Source: TMP-24 sp041397305
GTDB lineage: Bacteria > Pseudomonadota > Alphaproteobacteria > Rhodobacterales > Rhodobacteraceae
Assembly (NCBI GenBank): GCA_041397305.1
Contig: JAWKWX010000005.1
Location: forward strand, 62,001-126,000
Direction: 5' to 3'
Length of the DNA: 64,000 nt
Shown: piece after piece, positions 37,071 through 46,414 of the stretch
How positions within the stretch are numbered: the first letter of the stretch is position 1
Layout: each line of letters opens with the position of its first letter
The notes under the pieces: generated by a model
Seen by the model: the letters and a program-made list of their open reading frames with translations, nothing else
Databases searched by the model: none
What the model was told of the DNA's origin: nothing
Position numbers and translations under genes: made by a program

Positions 37071-39652
37071 ACCGCCTTGGTCTTGCGCCTGGCCGTGCCG
37101 ACCTTGGCTTTCGAGGGCTTCGCCGTCTTTGCCGCAGGCTTGGCCCTGGCGGCGGTGTTGCGCGCCGGTTTGCCCTTGCCGCCCTTGGCCGCCTTTTCGT
37201 TGGCCCATTCGACCGCCTGTTCGAAGGTCACGCTTTCGGGGTCGGTGCCCTTGGGCAGGGTGGCAAAGACCTTGCCCCATTTCACATAAGGCCCGTAGCG
37301 CCCGGCCATGACCTGCAGCGCGCCGCCGTCGGGATGTTCGCCAAGCTCCTTCAGGGGCGCGGCCGCCGTGGCCGCGCCGCGGCCGCCACGGGCGGCTTTC
37401 TGGGCAAGAACCTCGACCGCGCGGTTCATGCCGATGGTGAAGACCTCCTCGACCTCGGGGATATTGGCATAGGTCGAATTGTGCTTCACGTAGGGCCCGT
37501 AGCGGCCGATGCCGGCCTCGACCATCGCGCCATCCTCGGGATGGGGGCCGATCTCGCGCGGCAGCGCGAGCAGGTCGAGCGCGCGGTCCAGCGACAGGCT
37601 TTCCGCGTTCCAGCCCTTGGGCAGGCTGGCGCGGTCGGGCTTGGGCCGGGCCTCGCTTGCCTCGCCGCGCTGGACGTAGGGGCCGAAGCGGCCGGCGCGG
37701 ACGGTGATGTCATTGCCCGCTTCGTCCTGGCCGAGCACCTTGCCGTCGACCGCCGCTTCCTCGCCGTTCGGCGCGGAAATCGGGCGGGTGTAGCGGCAGT
37801 CGGGATAGTTCGAACAGCCGATGAAAGCCCCGCCGGAGCGCGCGGTCTTGAGATTCAGCCGTCCCTTGCCGCAGGTCGGGCACAGGCGCGGATCGCCCCC
37901 GTCGGCGCGGGCCGGGTAAAGGTGGGGTGCAAGGAAATCGTCGATCTTTTCAAGGACTTCACCGATCCTGAGGTCCGATGTCTCTGCAATAGCTGCGGTG
38001 AAGTCGCGCCAGAAACGGGCAAGCACATCCTTGTAGTTGCGCTCTCCGGCCGAGATTTCATCAAGCTCGTTCTCGAGATCGGCGGTGAAGTCATATTCCA
38101 CATAGCGGCGGAAGAAGTTCGTGAGGAAGGCTGTCACCAGCCGCCCCTTGTCCTCGGGGATCAGGCGGCCCTTGTCCTTCCTCACATATTCCCGATCCTG
38201 GATCGTGGTGACGATCGAGGCATAGGTGGAGGGCCGGCCGATGCCGAGTTCCTCCATGCGCTTCACCAGCGTCGCCTCGGTATAGCGGGGTGGCGGCTGG
38301 GTGAAATGCTGCTCGGGCGTGATGCTGCGCTTCTCGGCGGTCTCGCCCTCCATGATCTGCGGCAGGCGGGCGCTGTCGTCGCCCTCCTCGTCATCGCGGC
38401 CCTCGTCATAGACCTTGAGGAAGCCGTCGAACATCACCACCTGGCCGGTGGCGCGCAGTTCGACCTCGCCGTCGGGGCTGGCCACATCGACCGTGGTCCG
38501 TTCCAGCCGCGCCGCCGCCATCTGGCTCGCGATCGTGCGCTTCCAGATCAGGTCGTAGAGCTTGCGCTGGTCGTCCTCCAGCCGGAGCTTTTCCGGCGAG
38601 GCGGCCATGTCGGTCGGCCGGATACATTCATGCGCTTCCTGGGCGTTCTTGGCCTTGTTCTTGTACATGCGCGGGCTGTCGGGCACGTAGTCGGCGCCGA
38701 AGCGGCGCTTGATCTCGTCACGCGCGGCCATCACCGCCTCGGGCGCCATGTCGATGCCGTCGGTTCGCATATAGGTGATGTGGCCCGCCTCGTAGAGGCG
38801 CTGGGCGGCCGACATCGTGGCCTTGGCCCCCATGCCGTGCTTGCGGCTGGCTTCCTGCTGCAGCGTCGAGGTCATGAAGGGCGGGTAGGGGTTGCGGGCG
38901 GCAGGCTTCGCCTCGACGCGCTTGACCGCCAATGTGCGCGATGTGACAGCCTGTACCGCCAGTTCCGCCGCCGTTTCGTTCGCAATATCGTATTTGTCCA
39001 GTTTCTTGCCGCCGAGGACGGTCAGGCGCGCTTCGTAGTCCTGGCCGCGCGGGGTCTTCAGCAGTGCCTTGACGGTCCAGTATTCGCGGGCGCGGAAGGC
39101 CTCGATCTCCAACTCGCGCTCGACGATCAGGCGCAGGCAGACCGATTGCACGCGGCCCGCCGATCTGGCGCCCGGGAGCTTCCGCCAGAGGACGGGCGAG
39201 AGGTTGAAGCCCACGAGATAGTCGAGCGCCCGGCGGGCAAGATAGGCCTCCACCAGTTCCATGTCGACATCGCGGGGCCTGGCCATCGCCTCGGTGACGG
39301 CGGTCCTGGTGATGGCGTTGAAGGTCACGCGGCGGACGGTCTTGCCCTTTTTCAGGCTGGTGGCCAGCGCTTCCTTCAGGTGCCAGGAAATCGCCTCGCC
39401 CTCGCGGTCGGGGTCGGTGGCGAGGATGAGCGTATCGTCGGATTTCAGCGCCTCGGCGATGGCGCGCACATGTTTGCGGCTGTCGGCCCCAACTTCCCAG
39501 GTCATGTCGAATCCGTCGTCGGGATCGACCGATCCGTCCTTGGCGGGCAGGTCGCGCACATGGCCGTAAGAGGCGAGAACCGTATAGTCGGAGCCGAGAT
39601 ATTTGTTGATTGTCTTGGCCTTGGCGGGAGATTCGACGACAACGACGGCCAT
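37067..39652 (-). CDS. topA: DNA topoisomerase I
   Basis: 861 aa type IA topoisomerase that relaxes negative supercoils. TOPRIM motif ESPAKAKTINKYLG at the start, DPDREGEAISWHL, active tyrosine in TYMRTDGIDM, and a C-terminal zinc finger CPTCGKGRLNLKTARSGGAFIGC. The end has Lys/Ala-rich DNA-binding repeats (KPARNTAARAKPAAKTAKPSKAK). Length is standard. The promoter candidate lies 40–70 bases upstream. Confidence 0.97.
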   Translation of the reverse strand: MAVVVVESPAKAKTINKYLGSDYTVLASYGHVRDLPAKDGSVDPDDGFDMTWEVGADSRKHVRAIAEALKSDDTLILATDPDREGEAISWHLKEALATSLKKGKTVRRVTFNAITRTAVTEAMARPRDVDMELVEAYLARRALDYLVGFNLSPVLWRKLPGARSAGRVQSVCLRLIVERELEIEAFRAREYWTVKALLKTPRGQDYEARLTVLGGKKLDKYDIANETAAELAVQAVTSRTLAVKRVEAKPAARNPYPPFMTSTLQQEASRKHGMGAKATMSAAQRLYEAGHITYMRTDGIDMAPEAVMAARDEIKRRFGADYVPDSPRMYKNKAKNAQEAHECIRPTDMAASPEKLRLEDDQRKLYDLIWKRTIASQMAAARLERTTVDVASPDGEVELRATGQVVMFDGFLKVYDEGRDDEEGDDSARLPQIMEGETAEKRSITPEQHFTQPPPRYTEATLVKRMEELGIGRPSTYASIVTTIQDREYVRKDKGRLIPEDKGRLVTAFLTNFFRRYVEYDFTADLENELDEISAGERNYKDVLARFWRDFTAAIAETSDLRIGEVLEKIDDFLAPHLYPARADGGDPRLCPTCGKGRLNLKTARSGGAFIGCSNYPDCRYTRPISAPNGEEAAVDGKVLGQDEAGNDITVRAGRFGPYVQRGEASEARPKPDRASLPKGWNAESLSLDRALDLLALPREIGPHPEDGAMVEAGIGRYGPYVKHNSTYANIPEVEEVFTIGMNRAVEVLAQKAARGGRGAATAAAPLKELGEHPDGGALQVMAGRYGPYVKWGKVFATLPKGTDPESVTFEQAVEWANEKAAKGGKGKPARNTAARAKPAAKTAKPSKAKVGTARRKTKAV

Positions 39653-39691
39653 AAGATCCTCGGGCGAAGCGGTTTTGCAATATGGGCGGCG

Positions 39692-39720
39692 AACATGGGG
39701 GCCGGGGCCGTGACTGTCAA
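39692..39720 (-). promoter_or_regulatory. Candidate topA promoter
   Basis: On the minus strand a consensus −35 TTGACA (39720–39715) and CATGTT (39697–39692) are 17 bases apart, 40 bases upstream of the topA ATG. The −10 is weak (3 of 6). The rest of the 267-base gap (39653–39919) holds no supported gene. Confidence 0.4.
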
Positions 39721-39919
39721 TGACATGCGGTTTCGGGCGCCTGCGGGCCGCGGCTCATCGAGTGTTTCGTGCTCTCTTCGCTGGTCGTGAGCGATGTCTT
39801 GCGGTGCGTGGAGGCATCTCCGCGGCCGCGCCGCGCGGGCGGCCCTTCCGGTGCAGTGCGCCGTCTTCGCCACGCCCAAGGGGCGCATGCACAGCGCGGC
39901 AAGGGCGTGTTCAGGTCTG

Positions 39920-41113
39920 TCAGGCGCGCGACAGCAGTCCGCCGGGTGCCCGCTGGATCCGCCCGTCGAGTTCGAGCACCAGAAGTTCCGGCGCCGCTTC
40001 GGCGGCCGAGAGCGCGAGGTCGCGCAGAAGCTGGTCCTCGGCCAGAGGGCTCGGCCCGAGCCGGTCGAGGATCAGCTGGTGCAGCGCTTGTGTGCCGTGC
40101 GTTGGCGCGCCCGTCGCGCGCTCTGTCACGGCGGGTGACGGTGACGGTGACGGTGGCGGCGACGGCAGCGGGGCGGCGGGCACCTGCGCCGTGTCGAGTG
40201 CGAGCGCGTCCAGCACATCCTCCGGACCGCGGACCAGGATCGCCCCGTCGCGGATCAGCGCATTGCAGCCGCCTGCGCGGCCGTCGAAAGGGTGACCGGG
40301 CACTGCCAGCACCTCGCGGCCCTGATCGAGCGCGCATTTCGCGGTGATGAGGCTGCCGGACGATTGTGCTGCCTCCACCACCACAACCGCCTTCGAGAGG
40401 CCGGAGATGATGCGATTGCGCAGCGGGAAGTGCCGGGCGAGCGGTTCCAGACCCATCGGCTGTTCCGACAGGATCAGCCCACGCTCGCGGATAGCCGCGG
40501 CGAGACCGGTATTCTCGGCCGGATAGATCACATCCACCCCCCCGGCGAGGACCGCGATCGTCCCGCTGTCCGCCGCCGCCGTATGGGCGGCCGCATCGAT
40601 CCCGCGCGCAAGGCCCGATACCACCGCGACACCCGCCGCGCCGAGCCCTTCGGCGAGGCGCCGCGCCATGCGGGTGCCGAGCGAGGAGGCGTTCCTCGCG
40701 CCGACGAGCGCTACCATCGGCCGCGCCATCAGCCCCGGATCGCCCAGGGTCCACAGAAGTGGCGGCGCGTCGGAAAGAAGCGCCAGATCGGAAGGATAGA
40801 GACCGTCGCCCTTGACGATCATCCGCGCCCCCGCGCGCCGGGCCGCCTTCATCTCGCTCAGCGCGACGCCTTCGGGGCAGGGCTCATAGCCTTCGACGCC
40901 CGCCGCGCGCGCCAGTGCGGGCAACGCGAGAAGGGCGGCCTGGGCGGAGCCATGTTCGCCGATCAGCCGCCAGAAGGTCGCAGGTCCGACCCGGCGGGAG
41001 CGAATGAGACGAAGCCACGACAGTCTGTCTTCTTCCGTGGTGGGTGGGGTGAAGGGGGTGGGGTAAGAGTACAAACCTTTTCCCTCGTGCCTTCGCCTCA
41101 TTCGCAGGGCCAC
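39920..41113 (-). CDS. dprA: DNA-processing protein DprA
   Basis: 397 aa. RecA loader and ssDNA-binding protein needed for natural transformation. Rossmann-like core: VALVGARNASSLGTRMARRLAEGLGAAGVAVVSGLARGIDAAAHTAA, FPLRNRIISGLSKAVVVVEAAQSSGSLITAKCALDQGREVLAVPGHPFD. An N-terminal SAM-like domain and C-terminal winged-helix domain are joined by a low-complexity Pro/Ser linker (PSPPPSPSPSP). The start at 41113 is uncertain: a TTG (LYSYPTP) with GAGGGAAAAGG ahead of it would shorten the protein by about 12 residues. Confidence 0.94.
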   Translation of the reverse strand: MALRMRRRHEGKGLYSYPTPFTPPTTEEDRLSWLRLIRSRRVGPATFWRLIGEHGSAQAALLALPALARAAGVEGYEPCPEGVALSEMKAARRAGARMIVKGDGLYPSDLALLSDAPPLLWTLGDPGLMARPMVALVGARNASSLGTRMARRLAEGLGAAGVAVVSGLARGIDAAAHTAAADSGTIAVLAGGVDVIYPAENTGLAAAIRERGLILSEQPMGLEPLARHFPLRNRIISGLSKAVVVVEAAQSSGSLITAKCALDQGREVLAVPGHPFDGRAGGCNALIRDGAILVRGPEDVLDALALDTAQVPAAPLPSPPPSPSPSPAVTERATGAPTHGTQALHQLILDRLGPSPLAEDQLLRDLALSAAEAAPELLVLELDGRIQRAPGGLLSRA

Positions 41114-41185
41114 ACTGCAACCTTAAGGTTAATCAATCGTTACGATTCGCGCGCATCCGCCCGCACCGCGCGAATTTTTCGCGCC

Positions 41186-41468
41186 TCATCCGAAGGCGGT
41201 GCAAAGACCGAGGCCGGGGGCGGCCGAGAGCGCCAGGTCCAAGGTCCGATCCTGCACCCGCATGTCGGCAGCCATGGGCATCGGCAGGGCCGGATCGCGC
41301 TGCATCTCGGGCTGAGGCCGGGTAAGGTTGCCCGCCTCCATCGCGCCCTCGTCGAAGGTGCCGGTCAGGGCCGGATTGTCCACCGGCGGACCGCCGCCTG
41401 CCGCGCCTTCCGCGCCCGCCGGATCGTAGATGGAGAGAAACGGACAGGAGGGCGCGCTTGAATGGTCC
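41186..41468 (-). pseudogene. Possible frameshifted C-terminal segment of the upstream secreted protein
   Basis: An open frame on the minus strand, in the +1 frame relative to the gene ending at 41469, runs to a TGA at 41186–41188. Its last 80 codons (IYDPAGAEGAAGG…LCTAFG) have strong third-position G/C bias and sensible composition, but no ATG/GTG/TTG start near the upstream stop. Reading on past the stop after skipping one base in the CCCC run at the end of the upstream gene would join them. A hairpin (GCGCGAA/TTCGCGC, 41168–41184) follows the stop. It could instead be a sequencing artefact or a separate gene. Confidence 0.5.
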
Positions 41469-42074
41469 TCAGTTCGGGGCCGGGCAAAGGCCAAGCTCAT
41501 AGATCGTGTCGGGCGTCCAGGTCGCGGCGTTGATCGCCTCGACCGGTGGGGTGATCCTGGCAAAAGGCTGGCCATCGACGGCCGACATGCCGTCCCAGAC
41601 ATCGGATACGCAGGAATAGCAGCTTGCGCTCCAGCAGGTGAACGGATCGTCGGGTACGGACGCGGCGCCGTCCGGGCCATTGTTGTAGGCCGCATAGCCC
41701 ATCACCGTGATCTGATCATCCATGTGATGGATCCGCAGACGTTCCGAATAGACGTAGCCCTCGTTCGCTGCGACGCTGTTCAGAAGAAGCTGGCCTTCGG
41801 GTCCGACCTCCAGCCAGTCGCGTGCCCCGGGCAGGGCGCTCGCATAGGCGATCTGCGGATTGTCGAACGCGGGTTCGGAGGGCAGCGCACCGGCATCCAT
41901 TCCCTCGTGGATGCGCAGCCTGAGAAAATCGCCCTCCCGCGTCAGGACGGCACGGTAGAAAAAACCGTTGTTCGCGGGCGCCGCCCAGTTGCCTGTCACG
42001 TCGCTCAGGACGGTTTCGGCCTGGGCGGCACAAGCGAGCGGAAGGGTGACAAAGGTTAGCAGAAAGCGTCGCAT
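41469..42074 (-). CDS. Secreted protein of unknown function
   Basis: 201 aa. Signal peptide MRRFLLTFVTLPLACAAQA, then a region (VTGNWAAPANNGFFYRAVLTREGDFLRLRIHEG) suggesting a lipocalin-like or beta-rich fold. Two cysteines lie in CWSASCYSCVSDVWDG. I do not recognise the family. The ORF ends AP–N–stop and the same strand stays coding-like beyond (see 41186–41468), so the true gene may be longer. It lies 98 bases downstream of tldD. Confidence 0.7.
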   Translation of the reverse strand: MRRFLLTFVTLPLACAAQAETVLSDVTGNWAAPANNGFFYRAVLTREGDFLRLRIHEGMDAGALPSEPAFDNPQIAYASALPGARDWLEVGPEGQLLLNSVAANEGYVYSERLRIHHMDDQITVMGYAAYNNGPDGAASVPDDPFTCWSASCYSCVSDVWDGMSAVDGQPFARITPPVEAINAATWTPDTIYELGLCPAPN

Positions 42075-42172
42075 GCTCAGATCTCTCGTTGGCAATCGTG
42101 CTGACCATGTTTGCGGGACCGCGCTTCTGCAAGCCGGGAATCCCTGACCCAGGGACCGCGCTTCCGGAAACG

Positions 42173-43594
42173 TCAGGCGGCCGAACCGCCGACCGTCAGC
42201 CCGCCGATCAGGAGCGTCGGTTGGCCGACGCCCACCGGCACCCACTGGCCCGCCTTGCCGCAATTGCCGATGCCGGGATCGAGCGCCATGTCATTGCCGA
42301 TCGCCCGGATCTGCTTCAGCGCCGTCGCCCCGTCGCCAATGAGCGTCGCGCCCTTCACCGGCTCGCCCATCACGCCGTTCCTGACGCGGTAGGCCTCGGT
42401 GCAGTTGAAGACGAACTTGCCGTTGGTGATGTCGACCTGCCCGCCCGAGAAGCCCACCGCATAGATCCCGTCCTTGAGGCTTGCGATGATATCGGCGGGC
42501 CTGGCGCTGCCGCCCAGCATGTAGGTGTTGGTCATGCGTGGCATCGGGATATGGGCGTGGCTCTCGCGCCGACCGTTTCCTGTGGGGGTGACACCCATCA
42601 GCCGGGCATTCTGGCGGTCCTGCATGTAGCCCACGAGGATCCCGTCCTCGATCAGCACATTCTTGCCCGAGGGCGTGCCCTCGTCATCGACGGTGATCGA
42701 GCCGCGCCGGTCGGGGATGGTGCCATCGTCCAGCACGGTCACGCCCGGGGCTGCCACGCGGCTCCCCATCAGCCCTGCGAAGGCCGAGGTTTTCTTGCGG
42801 TTGAAATCGCCTTCCAGCCCGTGGCCCACGGCCTCGTGCAGAAGAACCCCCGGCCAGCCGGGGCCGACGACCACATCCATCACACCCGCCGGGGCCGCGA
42901 CGGCATCGAGGTTGACGAGCGCGATGCGCAGCGCCTCGCGCGCCACGCCCTGCCAGTGACCGGGCGCCATGAGCGCCTTCAGCCCCGAGCGTCCGCCGCC
43001 GCCATAGCCGCCGGATTCGCGGCGGCCGTTCTCCTCGACGATGACCGATATATTCAGCCGCGACATCGGCCGGATGTCGGACACCAGCCCGCCCTCGGGG
43101 CGCAGGATGAAGACTTCCTGCAGCGATGCCGCCAGCGTCGCCGACACCTGCACCACGCGCGGATCGAGCGCGCGGGCAAAGGCGTCGATTTCGCGCAGGG
43201 TCTCGACCTTCAGCCCGAAGGTCGCGTCCAGCATCGGGTCGGCGTCGGAATAAAGCCGCCGGTTGGTGCCGGTTGGTGCCGTGGCCATCGTGCCGCCGCC
43301 GTCGCCGACCGCGAGCCGCGCGGTTTCGGCCGCCCGCGACAGCGCCGCCTCGGAAATTTCGGTCGAATGGCCATAGCCCGCGACCTCGCCGTTCACGGCC
43401 CTGAGGCCGAACCCTTCGGAGGCATCATAGCTTGCGTTCTTCAGCCGCCCGTCGTCGAACACGAGCCCCTCGGACCGCTTGCGTTCCAGGAACAGTTCGC
43501 CATCGTCGGCGCCCGCCACCGCCTGACGGAGAATCGCGAGCGCGCGGCCCTCGTCGATATGGGTCTCGAAAGGGCGGAATCTGTCGTCGCTCAT
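42173..43594 (-). CDS. tldD: Metalloprotease TldD
   Basis: 473 aa PmbA/TldD family. The zinc-site motif HEAVGHGLEGD (HExxxH) is in the middle, followed by FNRKKTSAF and DDGTIPDRRGSITVDDEGTP. TldD forms a heterodimer with TldE/PmbA in peptide maturation (for example microcin and modified peptides) and general protein turnover. The start MSDDRFRPFETHIDEG fits the family. Divergent from coxB. Confidence 0.95.
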   Translation of the reverse strand: MSDDRFRPFETHIDEGRALAILRQAVAGADDGELFLERKRSEGLVFDDGRLKNASYDASEGFGLRAVNGEVAGYGHSTEISEAALSRAAETARLAVGDGGGTMATAPTGTNRRLYSDADPMLDATFGLKVETLREIDAFARALDPRVVQVSATLAASLQEVFILRPEGGLVSDIRPMSRLNISVIVEENGRRESGGYGGGGRSGLKALMAPGHWQGVAREALRIALVNLDAVAAPAGVMDVVVGPGWPGVLLHEAVGHGLEGDFNRKKTSAFAGLMGSRVAAPGVTVLDDGTIPDRRGSITVDDEGTPSGKNVLIEDGILVGYMQDRQNARLMGVTPTGNGRRESHAHIPMPRMTNTYMLGGSARPADIIASLKDGIYAVGFSGGQVDITNGKFVFNCTEAYRVRNGVMGEPVKGATLIGDGATALKQIRAIGNDMALDPGIGNCGKAGQWVPVGVGQPTLLIGGLTVGGSAA

Positions 43595-43664
43595 GCCGAT
43601 CCTCTGTCTCCCCCGGCCACGGCCACGCGGCTGGGACAAAAAGCGGCACATGGCCGCGATGGTT

Positions 43665-43692
43665 TTGCTTGTCGCTCTGTCACTAATATGAT
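43665..43692 (+). promoter_or_regulatory. Candidate promoter of the cox operon
   Basis: TTGCTT (43665–43670) and TATGAT (43687–43692) are 16 bases apart, about 90 bases upstream of the coxB start. The −10 matches consensus at 5 of 6 positions and stands in A+T-richer sequence. Confidence 0.5.
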
Positions 43693-43781
43693 TTTAGAGG
43701 GCGCGGATACAACCGGCCCCGCGCGAAAGGGAAGCAATGGGTCGGGGCGGCACAGCGCCGCTTGAGGAACGGGAACACGAC

Positions 43782-44642
43782 ATGCGTTTTGCGAAACATA
43801 TTGCAGGCCTCGCGGCCGGTTTCACCTCGATCACCCTGGCAGCGGCCGCCTTCGCGCAAGACGGGCTTCCGGCGCTTGAGGTTGTCGGCAAGCCCCATGC
43901 GGGCGGCACCGGCTTTCAGCCGGCAGCGACCGAGCTGGCGCGCGACCAGCAGTGGCTGGATCATGTGCTCCTGTGGCTCTGCATCCTGGTTGCGGGCTTT
44001 GTCATGGTCCTGCTGCTGACGGTGATCCTGCGCTACAACAGCCGCGTGAACCCGACGCCCGCGCGCTTTACCCACAACACGCCGCTGGAGATCGTCTGGA
44101 CTCTCGTTCCGGTGCTGATCCTCGTGGTCCTTGGCGCGAACTCGCTGCCGATCCTCTTCAAGCAGCAGGAAATTCCGGTCGCGGACGTGACGATCAAGGC
44201 CACCGGCAACCAGTGGTTCTGGTCCTATGAATATCCTGACGAAGGCATCGCCTTCGACAGTTTCCTGCTGGACAAGTCCGCGCTGGCCGCCAACGGCTAC
44301 AGCGACGACGAATATCTCCTGGCCACCGACAATGCGGTCGTCGTGCCGGTGAACAAGACCGTTGTCGTGCAGGTGACCGGCGCCGACGTGATCCATTCCT
44401 GGACCGTTCCGGCCTTTGCGGTGAAGCAGGATGGCGTGCCGGGCCGGATCGCGGAACTCTGGTTCAAGGCCGAGAAGGAAGGCGTCTATTTCGGCCAGTG
44501 TTCGGAACTGTGCGGCAAGGACCATGCCTACATGCCGATCACCGTGAAAGTGGTGAGCGAACAGGTCTACAACGACTGGCTGGCCCGCACCAAGACCGCC
44601 GACGCGGGCACTTCGGCACCGGTCGCCGTCGCCTCGAACTGA
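43782..44642 (+). CDS. coxB: Cytochrome c oxidase subunit II
   Basis: 286 aa. A signal peptide and two transmembrane helices (LLWLCILVAGFVMVLLLTVI and EIVWTLVPVLILVVLGANSL) precede the CuA domain. CuA ligands are in VIHSWTVPAF and FGQCSELCGKDHAYMPI (Cys-x3-Cys, His, Met). The ATG at 43782 is preferred: it begins a signal peptide (MRFAKHIAG) that a start 15 codons upstream would mask. First gene of ctaB-coxF-ctaG-ctaE-surf1. Subunit I is not in this window, as is usual in this group. Confidence 0.97.
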   Translation: MRFAKHIAGLAAGFTSITLAAAAFAQDGLPALEVVGKPHAGGTGFQPAATELARDQQWLDHVLLWLCILVAGFVMVLLLTVILRYNSRVNPTPARFTHNTPLEIVWTLVPVLILVVLGANSLPILFKQQEIPVADVTIKATGNQWFWSYEYPDEGIAFDSFLLDKSALAANGYSDDEYLLATDNAVVVPVNKTVVVQVTGADVIHSWTVPAFAVKQDGVPGRIAELWFKAEKEGVYFGQCSELCGKDHAYMPITVKVVSEQVYNDWLARTKTADAGTSAPVAVASN

Positions 44643-44701
44643 GTCGGCGCGGCTGATCCACGTCGGGGCGCCGCAGGGCGCCCCCGTCCATCGGGGAAGA
44701 C

Positions 44702-45634
44702 ATGAGCGACTTCAGCGCCATCGACACGGGCAAGGAAGCGGGGGCGGGCGATTTCGTCCAGCTCCTGAAGCCGCGCGTGATGTCGCTGGTCGTCTTCACC
44801 GCGCTGGTGGGGCTGCTTGTGGCCCCGGTCGCGGTCCACCCGTTCGTCGCCTTCACCGCAATCCTCTTCATCGCGCTGGGTGGCGGGGCGTCCGGCGCGC
44901 TGAACATGTGGTATGACGCCGACATCGACCGCATCATGCGCCGCACCCAGAACCGCCCGGTGCCCGCGGGCCGCATCTCGGAAGGCGAGGCCTTGGGCTT
45001 TGGCCTCGCGCTCTCGCTCATCTCCTGCCTGATGCTTGGGCTGGCCGCGAACTGGTTCGCAGGCGCGTTCCTCGCCTTCACGATCTTCTTCTATGTCGTG
45101 ATCTATACGATGTGGCTGAAACGCTCGACGCCGCAGAACATCGTGATCGGGGGCGCGGCGGGCGCCTTCCCGCCCATGATTGGCTGGGCGGTCGCCACCG
45201 GCGGCGTCAGCCTCGAATCGATCCTGATGTTCGCGCTTATCTTCATGTGGACGCCGCCGCATTTCTGGGCACTCGCGCTTTTCATGAAGGACGACTATTC
45301 CAAGGCGGGTGTGCCGATGCTGACGGTGACGCACGGGCGGCGCGCGACCCGCAAACATATCCTGGTCTATACGCTGGCGCTCGTTCCCTTCGCGCTGGCG
45401 CTGGGTTTCACGTCCATTGGCGGTCCGGTCTATCTGGCGATCTCGGTCGCGCTGAACCTCTGGTTCGTGAAGGGGGCCGTCGGCATTTCGCGGCGGGACG
45501 AGGCGCAGGCAGAGGCTGACAAATACCGGGCCGAGAAAGCCTTCTTCACCTTCTCGCTCGCCTATCTCTTCCTGCATTTCGGCGCTCTCCTGATCGAGAA
45601 GAGCCTTTCCGCCATCGGCATGGGGGGGTGGTAG
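44702..45634 (+). CDS. ctaB: Protoheme IX farnesyltransferase
   Basis: 310 aa UbiA-family enzyme that makes heme O for the aa3 oxidase. The prenyl-diphosphate site NMWYDADIDRIMRRTQNRP and the second motif YTMWLKRSTPQNIVIGGAAGAFPP are diagnostic. Eight to nine membrane segments. It follows coxB by 59 bases; the next gene starts one base after its stop. Confidence 0.97.
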   Translation: MSDFSAIDTGKEAGAGDFVQLLKPRVMSLVVFTALVGLLVAPVAVHPFVAFTAILFIALGGGASGALNMWYDADIDRIMRRTQNRPVPAGRISEGEALGFGLALSLISCLMLGLAANWFAGAFLAFTIFFYVVIYTMWLKRSTPQNIVIGGAAGAFPPMIGWAVATGGVSLESILMFALIFMWTPPHFWALALFMKDDYSKAGVPMLTVTHGRRATRKHILVYTLALVPFALALGFTSIGGPVYLAISVALNLWFVKGAVGISRRDEAQAEADKYRAEKAFFTFSLAYLFLHFGALLIEKSLSAIGMGGW

Positions 45635-45635
45635 G

Positions 45636-45815
45636 ATGGCCATTCAGGTCGAACATGAACTGCACCGCCGCCGTCTGGGCCGGAACACGGCGCTTGGCCT
45701 CGCGCTCGGGGCTTTCGTGCTGCTGGTCTTCGTCCTCACGATCGTGAAGGTCTCGCGCCAGGATGAAAACGGCAATCCGCCGGGCATGGCCCCGACCGCG
45801 GAGGCCGGGCAATGA
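45636..45815 (+). CDS. Small single-pass membrane protein, CoxF-like
   Basis: 59 aa. A short charged N-terminus with RRRLGRN is followed by one membrane helix (LGLALGAFVLLVFVLTIV) and a polar tail. A small protein of this design, often called CoxF, sits between ctaB and ctaG in alphaproteobacterial oxidase operons; its function is poorly known. It starts 1 base after ctaB and overlaps ctaG by 4 bases (ATGA). Confidence 0.85.
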   Translation: MAIQVEHELHRRRLGRNTALGLALGAFVLLVFVLTIVKVSRQDENGNPPGMAPTAEAGQ

Positions 45816-46393
45816 GCGCGCGTCCCGGTCAGAACGGCCGCCTCGCGCTGACGCTCTTGGCCATCGTCGTCACGATGGTCAGCCTCAGCTTCGCCGCCGT
45901 GCCGTTCTATTCCTGGTTCTGCCGCACCACCGGCTTCGGCGGCACGCCGCAGACGGCCGAGGCCGTGACGGGCGAGATCCTCGACCAGACCATGGTGATC
46001 CGCTTCGATGCCAATACCGGCGACGGCATGCCGTGGGAATTCAAGCCGGTCGTGAACCAGATGGAAATTCGCATCGGCGAACAGGGCATGGCTTTCTTCG
46101 AGGCCTACAACCCGACCGACCGCACCATCGCCGGGACCGCCTCCTACAATGTCTCGCCCGATGTCGCGGGGGCGTATTTCACCAAGATCCAGTGTTTCTG
46201 CTTCACTGAACAGGTGCTGAAACCGCATGAACGCGTGCAGATGCCGGTCGTCTTCTTCGTCGACCCGGAGATCACCCGCGATGCCGACACGATGCAGGTG
46301 AAACATATCACCTTGTCCTACACGTTCTTCGAAACCAAACTGCCAGACACGCAGGCGAACCTTTCGTCCGGCGCAAAGGCTCCCTATAACTGA
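45812..46393 (+). CDS. ctaG: Cytochrome c oxidase assembly protein CtaG (Cox11)
   Basis: 193 aa CuB-insertion chaperone. One N-terminal membrane helix, then the periplasmic beta-sandwich with the copper-binding CFCF motif in KIQCFCFTEQVLKP. YRxTG-type segment FYSWFCRTTGFGG also conserved. ATGA overlap with the preceding CoxF-like gene. Confidence 0.97.
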   Translation: MSARPGQNGRLALTLLAIVVTMVSLSFAAVPFYSWFCRTTGFGGTPQTAEAVTGEILDQTMVIRFDANTGDGMPWEFKPVVNQMEIRIGEQGMAFFEAYNPTDRTIAGTASYNVSPDVAGAYFTKIQCFCFTEQVLKPHERVQMPVVFFVDPEITRDADTMQVKHITLSYTFFETKLPDTQANLSSGAKAPYN

Positions 46394-46414
46394 GACCCAA
46401 ACAGGGTAACCGAC

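Noticed and set aside
36767..39790. A 1007-codon rightward frame opposite topA
   Set aside because: Antisense to topoisomerase I with complete family motifs on the other strand; composition is typical of a G+C shadow.
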